Below are positions 7,937 through 13,683 of a stretch of 32,999 nt of DNA, piece by piece. The notes under the pieces are model-generated. The model had not been told where the DNA came from, did no database searches, and worked only from the letters and a program-made list of their open reading frames with translations. The stretch spans positions 1 to 32,999 of the forward strand of contig NZ_JAFMTW010000040.1 in assembly GCF_017329615.1 (NCBI RefSeq), in the 5' to 3' direction. How positions within the stretch are numbered: the stretch's first letter is position 1; every line of letters begins with the position of its first letter. The position numbers and the translations under genes are program-made. Origin of the DNA: Alicyclobacillus suci (GTDB lineage Bacteria > Bacillota > Bacilli > Alicyclobacillales > Alicyclobacillaceae).

Positions 7937-9322
7937 TTATTTCCCAGAGAACGGCGTCGTGTGATCCCCAAACAGGTGCTTGATTTCAGCTGTAGGAATC
8001 GATTCAGGATAAGCCGACTCGTTGTGCAGCGCAACGTCGAGGCCCATAATTTCCTCTTCCTTCGTGACGCGAAGCCCCATCACCAAATCCACAACCTTGA
8101 GCAAAATGTACGTGCCGACACCGGAGAAGACCCAGGTTGCAACCACACCAATCAATTGCAGCAACAGTTGATAGGGATGTCCTGCGAACAATCCATTCGA
8201 CCCGGCCGAGTTGACCGTCGTAGTCGCAAACAGCCCAGTAGCAAGCGCTCCCCAGGTGCCACCAATCCCGTGGCCGCCGAAGGCGTCCAACGCGTCGTCA
8301 TATCCCAGTTTCTGCTTCATGAAAGTCGAGGCAAAGTAGCAGATTGCGCCGCCCAACAGGCCGATGACAATGGCACCGCCCGGCGTGACAAACCCGGCGG
8401 CCGGTGTAATCGCCACCAATCCGCCAACAGCTCCCGCACAAGCACCGACCAGCGTAAAGTGACCCGTTCGAATCCGTTCCACGATGAGCCAACCAATAGC
8501 TGCGGCAGCAGTCGCGGTGTTGGTCGTCATGAACGCGTTGGCAGAGACGAAGTTTGCGCCTAATGCACTACCCGCGTTAAACCCGAACCAACCAAACCAC
8601 AGGAGTGCGGTACCTAAGAGCACAAAGGGCACGCTATGCGCTCGGATGGACGGAGACCCATGTTCTGCGCGGCGGCCGAGGTACAAAGCCGCCACCAAAC
8701 CAGCCACACCGGACGAAATGTGGACGACTGTGCCACCTGCAAAATCGAGGATGCCCAGGCTGTGGAGCCAGCCACCCGCACCCCATACCCAGTGTGCGAG
8801 CGGATCATAGATAAAGGTTGCCCACAGGACAATGAAAAGCACAAATGACGAGAATTTCACACGTTCAGCCAAACCACCGACAATCAATGCAGGTGTGATG
8901 ATGGCGAACATCATTTGAAAGATGCTAAACACCATGCTTGGTATGGTACCGGCGTAATCGGCGTCAGGTGCCGCGCCAACCCCGTGTAGCAAAAACCACT
9001 GTAGCCCGCCGAATAAACCATGAACATCTGGGCCGAACGCGATACTATAACCAAACAATACCCACTGAACAGAGACAATCAAAATGACTGCGACAATTTG
9101 AAGCATCGTGGTAATCACGTTCTTTGCTCGTACGAGTCCACCGTAGAAAAACGCCAAACCGGGTGTCATAATCAGAACAAGTGCGGAAGAAGCCAAAATC
9201 CAAGCCGTGTCTCCTGTGTCGATTTTGGTCGACGTGTCAGCAAATCCAACACATGGAACCAAAAGTACGCCGAACAGGGCACTTAAAAAGGCAGCAATCT
9301 TCGTCCTCACGGTGTACCGCAT
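7937..9322 (-). CDS. amtB: Ammonium transporter, Amt family
   Basis: Trimeric membrane channel for ammonium uptake. 461 residues: an N-terminal signal-like segment (about 1-28, ending VGFA-DTST) then 11 predicted membrane helices. The signature DFAGGTVVHISSG holds the first pore histidine (H201) and DAFGGHGIGGTWGAL the second (H351); the NAGSALGANFVSANAF segment is also typical. The cytoplasmic tail carries TKEEEIMGLDVALHNESAYPE, the usual Amt C-terminal motif that contacts PII proteins. No glnK/glnB gene is adjacent, although such pairing is common. The promoter has a strong GlnR/TnrA box, so induction under nitrogen limitation is likely. Start ATG at 9322 is preceded by a GTGGAGTGGGGG purine stretch. 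Confidence 0.95.
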   Translation of the reverse strand: MRYTVRTKIAAFLSALFGVLLVPCVGFADTSTKIDTGDTAWILASSALVLIMTPGLAFFYGGLVRAKNVITTMLQIVAVILIVSVQWVLFGYSIAFGPDVHGLFGGLQWFLLHGVGAAPDADYAGTIPSMVFSIFQMMFAIITPALIVGGLAERVKFSSFVLFIVLWATFIYDPLAHWVWGAGGWLHSLGILDFAGGTVVHISSGVAGLVAALYLGRRAEHGSPSIRAHSVPFVLLGTALLWFGWFGFNAGSALGANFVSANAFMTTNTATAAAAIGWLIVERIRTGHFTLVGACAGAVGGLVAITPAAGFVTPGGAIVIGLLGGAICYFASTFMKQKLGYDDALDAFGGHGIGGTWGALATGLFATTTVNSAGSNGLFAGHPYQLLLQLIGVVATWVFSGVGTYILLKVVDLVMGLRVTKEEEIMGLDVALHNESAYPESIPTAEIKHLFGDHTTPFSGK

Positions 9323-9359
9323 CTACTCGCCCCCACTCCACTAACTAAATTTTCTTACT

Positions 9360-9388
9360 ACACTACTTGTGAAAAAAACTGCCGTCAA
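9360..9388 (-). promoter_or_regulatory. amtB promoter (sigma-A)
   Basis: On the minus strand, TTGACG (9383-9388), 17-base spacer, TAGTGT (9360-9365). This puts the start point near 9353 and gives a leader of about 30 bases before the amtB start. The good -35 and poor -10 fit an activator-dependent promoter. Confidence 0.6.
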
Positions 9389-9395
9389 TAAAGTA

Positions 9396-9412
9396 TGTAA
9401 GATTCCCTGACA
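9396..9412 (-). promoter_or_regulatory. GlnR/TnrA operator upstream of amtB
   Basis: TGTAAGATTCCCTGACA matches the palindromic consensus TGTNA-N7-TNACA of the Bacillus nitrogen regulators at every specified position. Its centre (9404) lies about 51 bases upstream of the predicted start point. That is the activating position for TnrA at nrgA (amtB) in Bacillus subtilis rather than a repressing one. Confidence 0.75.
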
Positions 9413-9471
9413 TAAACTAAAAATAATTTAAATCCCGCACGAAACGGCAGCAGATGTCAAAATCGACGAAC

Positions 9472-9494
9472 CCATCCATGTCACCATGGATTGG
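9472..9494. repeat. Hairpin upstream of the 43-residue ORF
   Basis: CCATCCATG-TCAC-CATGGATTGG forms a 7-base stem, a one-base bulge and two further pairs with a 4-base loop. It lies between the amtB promoter and the small ORF, without a T-run. Function unknown. Confidence 0.35.
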
Positions 9495-9554
9495 ATGGCC
9501 TGCTCGCGATTCGGGAACGATATAGACAAAATGACCATGACGAGGTGATTGGAT

Positions 9555-9686
9555 ATGGCCGAGAGCAGTCAGTCAAATGAAAAAGCCGTGTGGGAAGCCT
9601 ATCTGAAGATGTGTAAGCAAGAAGGCAGAGAACCATCCGCGAAAGACTTTGCCGCGTGGGCAAAAACGCTACTGGCGAGGCTGTGA
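9555..9686 (+). CDS. Small hypothetical protein, 43 residues
   Basis: A short ORF with a well-placed ribosome binding site (GAGGTG, seven bases before ATG). The product starts MAESSQSNEKAVWEAYLKMC and ends AKDFAAWAKTLLARL. It is charged and predicted helical, with a W/Y/F-rich face and a single Cys. I do not recognise a family. A hairpin (GGCGAG/CTCGCC around the stop codon) may end the message. It is isolated between amtB and the L,D-transpeptidase. The evidence that it is a gene is the ribosome binding site, the amphipathic composition and the lack of any competing frame. Confidence 0.5.
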   Translation: MAESSQSNEKAVWEAYLKMCKQEGREPSAKDFAAWAKTLLARL

Positions 9687-9794
9687 GTCTCGCCACGAAC
9701 CACGCCTCCCTTTGAATGAAAAGTCAACTCGCGGTGACACGCAAAAAAAATTGGCAAGCCCTGCATCCTTCGACAGCATCTGACCTGTCAGTCA

Positions 9795-9803
9795 TGCTAG
9801 ACT
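9795..9803 (+). promoter_or_regulatory. Candidate extended -10 promoter for the L,D-transpeptidase gene
   Basis: TGCTAGACT fits the extended -10 pattern TGnTAnANT, about 75 bases before the ATG at 9880. I see no good -35 element at the right distance. Confidence 0.3.
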
Positions 9804-9879
9804 CTCAGCGAAATTGGCAATTATCCCTTTCAGGTACCAGGTTCAAACTGGACTGTGCCATTTTGCGAGGTGTCAATCG

Positions 9880-10845
9880 ATGCGTTTTCGGGTGATTCAA
9901 AGGTTCTTGCTCACTTGTTTGTCTATCGTATTTATGCTCGTACCCGGAAAGATTACCGAACAACATGTGCTTTTTTCAACCATTCCTGTTGCAGATGCAA
10001 GCACCGCTGCCGTCACGCCACCACCGCATGATATTCATTTATCCCAGCTTCAGCATCGACACGTGATGCCGACCATCCATGACAAGCCCGCGAAACCTGT
10101 GCGCCCGACGCTCGAGGTCGGCACACACGGGACCGCAGCACTGTGGCTAAATGAAGCACTAGCGACACTCGGTTATCTGCCACTGACATTCACCGCTTCA
10201 GCGCCAAGTGGCGTAGCCAAGAGCGCCGTCGCTCAAACCATGGCAGAGAATTTGAATAATCCGCAGTTACAGCCGCTTTCCGGTACCTGGACGTGGCAAG
10301 CCGCCTATCCGAGTACGCTCGTAGATCTTTGGAATCCCAATACAGTTTCTGTCATCACGCAAGGCGCTATCATTCATTTTCAGGCGGACAACCACCTCGC
10401 CATCGACGGTGTGGTCGGCCCACAAGTCTATCAGGCACTCCAGCAAGCGTTACAACACGGCGCGCCCACTCTCCATCCATATACGTACGTCAGCGTGTCA
10501 AAATCGCTACCAGAACACCTCGACGTGTGGCAAAATGGCCAGAAAGTCTTCACGACACCAGCGAACACAGGTATCGCGTCGAGTCCCACGCCAACCGGCA
10601 CGTGGCCGGTTTATGCACGGCTTGTCTCACAAACTATGCAAGGGAAGAACCCGGACGGTAGCACCTATCGGGATCCGAATGTGCCCGATATCAGCTACTT
10701 TTACCAAGGATGCGCAATTCACGGGTTTCCACGCGCATCGTATGGCAGCCCACAAAGCCTAGGCTGCGTCGAATTGCCCATCAATGCAGCGAAAACAGTA
10801 TATCGTCTCATTGGATACGGAACACTTGTCTCTATTGAGTCGTGA
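9880..10845 (+). CDS. Secreted L,D-transpeptidase (YkuD) with peptidoglycan-binding domain
   Basis: 321 residues. An N-terminal signal peptide (MRFRVIQRFLLTCLSIVFML) directs export. Residues about 80-190 resemble a PG_binding_1 domain (VGTHGTAALWLNEALATLGYLPL ... HFQADNHLAIDGVVGPQVYQAL) interrupted by a Ser/Ala/Pro-rich insert of about 60 residues. The C-terminal YkuD domain has IHGFPRASYGSPQSLGCVEL, with catalytic C296 and upstream H281. Such enzymes make 3-3 peptidoglycan crosslinks. The motif reads SLGCVE where many members have S-x-GC-[IV]-R, so the usual Arg after the Cys is Glu. The start at ATG 9880 is chosen for GAGGTG eight bases upstream; a TTG at 9814 lacks one and would spoil the signal peptide. 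The gene ends eight bases from the convergent next gene. Confidence 0.85.
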   Translation: MRFRVIQRFLLTCLSIVFMLVPGKITEQHVLFSTIPVADASTAAVTPPPHDIHLSQLQHRHVMPTIHDKPAKPVRPTLEVGTHGTAALWLNEALATLGYLPLTFTASAPSGVAKSAVAQTMAENLNNPQLQPLSGTWTWQAAYPSTLVDLWNPNTVSVITQGAIIHFQADNHLAIDGVVGPQVYQALQQALQHGAPTLHPYTYVSVSKSLPEHLDVWQNGQKVFTTPANTGIASSPTPTGTWPVYARLVSQTMQGKNPDGSTYRDPNVPDISYFYQGCAIHGFPRASYGSPQSLGCVELPINAAKTVYRLIGYGTLVSIES

Positions 10846-10853
10846 CCCACACA

Positions 10854-11387
10854 CTATCGTGGAATGTTCCGATAAAACGCACAGTCGCGCCCAAACGTAT
10901 TCCAATCATTCATGTCGTGCTCAATCAAGACCCACTTGATGAGACCCACGATGAGGTCACATGGGTATCCCACGTCGACAAATTTTTTGCCAATCGACAC
11001 AAGTTGCTGCGGCTTGAATTCTGTACACGTATATACCGCGTCAATCAACGTCACGAGTTTTGCATATTGTTTTGGGTTCGCATCCCGTTTCAATCGAAGG
11101 TCGTCATAGATATGTTCGTATTTCGGGGTTTTGGAGCGGCCAAATCGGTGCCCATCGACCTCTATCCGAAAATCGTTGCCATTTCGGCGTCCCGGCCGCA
11201 CAATCCACAAGGTGCTGCCATCCGCCATCGTCTCGACGCAGTACCGATAACGTGATGCCTTGTTCTGTTTACCCTCCCCTGGCGCTTCATTGGCGAAGTA
11301 GAGGAGCAAGCGTTTGCGGATAGCTAGGCGGCTAAGTCCACTGCGAAACGGTTGAATGTCAATTTCTCGGTATACATACTCTGCCAA
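10854..11387 (-). CDS. Hypothetical protein, 177 residues
   Basis: I do not recognise the family. The product is soluble and basic in its N-terminal half (FRSGLSRLAIRKRLLLYFANE), with a central beta-rich stretch (YCVETMADGSTLWIVRPGR, FRIEVDGHRFG) and a helical C-terminal half containing several aromatics. No signal peptide, membrane segment or metal-binding motif is evident. The start is probably TTG at 11387: an in-frame TGA stands directly before it and AAGGAG lies ten bases upstream. A good promoter (TCGACA-N17-TACAAT) precedes it, so it is likely expressed. It converges with the L,D-transpeptidase and diverges from the DUF3311/symporter operon; neither neighbour indicates its role. Confidence 0.7.
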   Translation of the reverse strand: MAEYVYREIDIQPFRSGLSRLAIRKRLLLYFANEAPGEGKQNKASRYRYCVETMADGSTLWIVRPGRRNGNDFRIEVDGHRFGRSKTPKYEHIYDDLRLKRDANPKQYAKLVTLIDAVYTCTEFKPQQLVSIGKKFVDVGYPCDLIVGLIKWVLIEHDMNDWNTFGRDCAFYRNIPR

Positions 11388-11421
11388 TCATCCAGGACTC
11401 CTTATGCTGTTCAATGTTGTC

Positions 11422-11450
11422 ATTGTAACGAGCCATAACACATGTGTCGA
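11422..11450 (-). promoter_or_regulatory. Sigma-A promoter of the 177-residue hypothetical gene
   Basis: Minus strand TCGACA (11445-11450), exact 17-base spacer, TACAAT (11422-11427). Five of six matches in each hexamer. Leader of about 25-30 bases before the TTG start. Confidence 0.6.
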
Positions 11451-11471
11451 TCACGACCGCGACATTTGTCC

Positions 11472-11499
11472 TTTACTTCTTCGTATAAGGTGCTAAAAT
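11472..11499 (+). promoter_or_regulatory. Promoter of the DUF3311/symporter operon
   Basis: TTTACT (11472-11477), 16-base spacer, TAAAAT (11494-11499) preceded by TGC, giving an extended -10. The start point would be near 11506, about 80 bases before the ATG. A second candidate, TTGACT-N17-TGTATC further downstream, has a weaker -10. Confidence 0.5.
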
Positions 11500-11522
11500 T
11501 TGATTTGACTGTAAATTTAGAC

Positions 11523-11575
11523 TCCTGTGTATCTTCCGTACAAACTGCCACAGGAACATACCTTCCCGGGAAAGG
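11523..11575 (+). promoter_or_regulatory. Leader hairpins over the DUF3311 ribosome binding site
   Basis: A 7-base stem TCCTGTG (11523-11529)/CACAGGA (11549-11555) is followed by CCTTCCC (11561-11567) facing GGGAAAGG (11568-11575). The second element pairs with part of the ribosome binding site AAAGGAGG, so translation may depend on opening this structure. Could be simple leader structure rather than regulation. Confidence 0.35.
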
Positions 11576-11586
11576 AGGTTCGCCCA

Positions 11587-11796
11587 ATGGACAACACCAC
11601 CCCGCGCAAAAAAGGCAGCCCATGGTGGTATTTGCTGATTCTTGTGCCACTAATCGGAACGCTCTTCCCTGCGTTCTATTCGTCGGTATCACCAGAGCTG
11701 TGGGGCATTCCCTTCTTTTATTGGTACCAAATGCTATGGGTCATCGTCAGCGCGGCCGTCTCCGCAGCGATGTACCTGCTGTTACGAGAGAACTAA
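11587..11796 (+). CDS. DUF3311 small membrane protein, symporter partner
   Basis: 69 residues with two predicted membrane helices (WWYLLILVPLIGTLFPAFY and WYQMLWVIVSAAVSAAMYLLL) separated by a loop with an F-F-Y-W-Y-Q motif. This matches the DUF3311 family, small proteins encoded directly before sodium/solute symporters of the monocarboxylate (MctP-like) type. AAAGGAGG sits eight bases before the ATG. The symporter gene starts 32 bases downstream, so the two are one operon. It is probably an accessory or stability subunit of the symporter; no catalytic role is known. Confidence 0.85.
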   Translation: MDNTTPRKKGSPWWYLLILVPLIGTLFPAFYSSVSPELWGIPFFYWYQMLWVIVSAAVSAAMYLLLREN

Positions 11797-11828
11797 AAAG
11801 AGATTGATGGTGGGAGGGGCCTTAGAAC

Positions 11829-13340
11829 ATGCAGTGGACAGCACTCGTCGTCTTTATCCTATTTTTCCTACTAGTGACCATTCTCGGTTTTTTTGCAGCC
11901 AGGTGGCGTAAAGGTGACCTCAGTAACCTCGAGGAATGGGGTCTTGCCGGCCGTCGTTTCGGCACGATGGTCACTTGGTTTTTGGTCGGTGGAGATATCT
12001 ATACCGCATATACGTTTATCGCGGTTCCAGGGCTGATGTACGGCGCCGGTGCGCTGGGCTTTTACGCAGTCCCATATACCATCGTCGTCTATCCAATCTT
12101 CTTCATGATCTTGCCGCGCTTCTGGTCCGTCGCCAAAAAACATGGGTATGTAACCGTTTCTGACTTTATTCAGGGGCGCTTTGACGATAGGCTACTCGCA
12201 CTCGCCATCGCACTGACAGGCATCGTCGCCACCATGCCATACATTGCACTGCAGCTAACCGGTATGCAGGCGGTATTGGCAGCCATGGGCATCGGCGGTG
12301 AGTGGCCGCTCATCGTGGCGTTTATCATTCTCGCGCTCTACACCTATACCAGTGGGTTGCGGGCGCCCGCGATGATAGCAGTCGTCAAAGATCTAATGAT
12401 TTACATCACGGTCATTGTGGCCGTTATCGTCATCCCCATTAAACTGGGCGGCTTCGGGAACATCTTTCACAGCGCCCAAGCGGCGCTGGCCCATGCGGCG
12501 ACGCCTGCCTCCATCGTGGCAACGCCAGCGCAGTACTCGGTGTACGGAACGCTGGCCTTTGGTTCCGCTTTGGCACTGTTCCTGTATCCACACGCGATGA
12601 CGGGCGTCTTCAGCGCTGATAGTCGAAAAACTGTTAAGCGAAATATGGCTTTACTTCCAGCGTACTCATTTGCACTGGGCATCATTGCGCTACTTGGGTT
12701 TATGGCCCTTGCGGCAGGCATTCACACCAAAACCTCCAATGCAGCGGTACCACTGCTTTTCTTAAAGGAGTTCCCTAGTTGGTTTTCTGGGTTTGCCTTC
12801 GCGGCCATCGCCATTGGTGCCATTGTTCCAGCGGCTATCATGTCCATCGCAGCGGCAAATCTCTTTACGCGCAACATTTATCGCGCGTATTTCGTCAAGA
12901 ACGCCACGCCACAACAAGAAGGTCGAGTGGCCAAAATTGTGTCTCTCGTCGTCAAACTTGGCGCGTTGGTCTTCATCATTGGATTCCCGCAACAATACGC
13001 AATCAGCATGCAGCAGGTGGGCGGTATCTTAATTCTACAAACCCTCCCAGCATTGATTTTCGGCCTCTATACGCGGTGGTTTCACCGCCGGGCGCTGTTG
13101 GTCGGATGGTTGGCTGGTATCGCCTATGGCATCTATATGTGGTCGACGACCGGCTATAAGTCAACCACCTACACCTTACACCTGTTTGGCCATGCCATTC
13201 CTGCGTACGCCGCCATCTGGGCACTCATCGTCAATGTCATTGTGACGGTCATTTTGACCTTAGTCCTGAATGCGGTAAGAGTCAGCCAGGGCGAGGACAG
13301 GACGGTAGCCACCGACTACCAACTGGAGACAAACATCTAG
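11829..13340 (+). CDS. Sodium/solute symporter (SSS family), probably for monocarboxylates
   Basis: 503 residues, about 13 membrane helices. The N-terminal region has EEWGLAGRRFGTMVTWFLVGGDIYTAYTFIAVPG, typical of SSS transporters of the MctP/YodF branch. Further on are VSDFIQGRFDDRLLALA and the LYTYTSGLRAPAMIAVVKD segment, then ALFLYPHAMTGVFSADSRKTVKRNM. It would import a small organic acid or other solute with Na+ across the cytoplasmic membrane. The DUF3311 gene directly upstream supports the MctP-like assignment, but the substrate (lactate, pyruvate, acetate, or an amino acid) cannot be read from sequence. A very strong intrinsic terminator follows about 35 bases after the stop. Confidence 0.88.
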   Translation: MQWTALVVFILFFLLVTILGFFAARWRKGDLSNLEEWGLAGRRFGTMVTWFLVGGDIYTAYTFIAVPGLMYGAGALGFYAVPYTIVVYPIFFMILPRFWSVAKKHGYVTVSDFIQGRFDDRLLALAIALTGIVATMPYIALQLTGMQAVLAAMGIGGEWPLIVAFIILALYTYTSGLRAPAMIAVVKDLMIYITVIVAVIVIPIKLGGFGNIFHSAQAALAHAATPASIVATPAQYSVYGTLAFGSALALFLYPHAMTGVFSADSRKTVKRNMALLPAYSFALGIIALLGFMALAAGIHTKTSNAAVPLLFLKEFPSWFSGFAFAAIAIGAIVPAAIMSIAAANLFTRNIYRAYFVKNATPQQEGRVAKIVSLVVKLGALVFIIGFPQQYAISMQQVGGILILQTLPALIFGLYTRWFHRRALLVGWLAGIAYGIYMWSTTGYKSTTYTLHLFGHAIPAYAAIWALIVNVIVTVILTLVLNAVRVSQGEDRTVATDYQLETNI

Positions 13341-13373
13341 GCGTTCAAGGCCCGCCGCGTTGACATCTAGGCC

Positions 13374-13412
13374 AAAGAAGCAGGAGGCTACAAAGGCCTC
13401 CTGCTTCTTTTT
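13374..13412 (+). terminator. Strong intrinsic terminator of the symporter operon
   Basis: Perfect 15-base stem AAAGAAGCAGGAGGC (13374-13388) / GCCTCCTGCTTCTTT (13396-13410), 7-base loop, T-run at the end. The A-run on the 5' side means it can also work on the minus strand, stopping transcripts from the helicase operon. Confidence 0.92.
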
Positions 13413-13455
13413 GACTCATTTGCTATCTCCGTCAACCCGTTTATCGCAGCATTCG

Positions 13456-13656
13456 TCACAGTTGATTGGAAAACGCCGTATAGAATTTCACCCAACCTTC
13501 AGCCATCCCTGGATTTTGTGCCACCACTGCGGGCACCCGCTCCGGTGCCTGCGGGCTGGCATTCCGCTTCGATTTGCGCCGCCGTTTCACCGTTTTTACC
13601 TCATTCGTTGGAACAGCCGGTTCAGTTGACAAAGATGCGCTATTCGATGGTTTCAT
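13456..13656 (-). CDS. Small basic hypothetical protein downstream of the helicase
   Basis: 66 residues. It has a Ser/Pro/Thr-rich N-terminus, a strongly basic patch (KRRRKSKRN) and a more ordered C-terminus (NPGMAEGWVKFYTAFSNQL). I do not recognise a family. It begins 28 bases after the helicase stop on the same strand. A GGGGAGG ribosome binding site lies eleven bases before the ATG, slightly far. The basic patch could bind nucleic acid, which would fit a helicase operon, but this is inference. The bidirectional terminator at 13374-13412 closes the operon. Confidence 0.5.
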   Translation of the reverse strand: MKPSNSASLSTEPAVPTNEVKTVKRRRKSKRNASPQAPERVPAVVAQNPGMAEGWVKFYTAFSNQL

Positions 13657-13683
13657 TACGCACGCAACCTCCCCTTAACCTAG

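Noticed and set aside
7694..8563. Long plus-strand frame of 289 codons opposite amtB
   Set aside because: Antisense shadow of amtB; low-complexity basic composition and no ribosome binding site.
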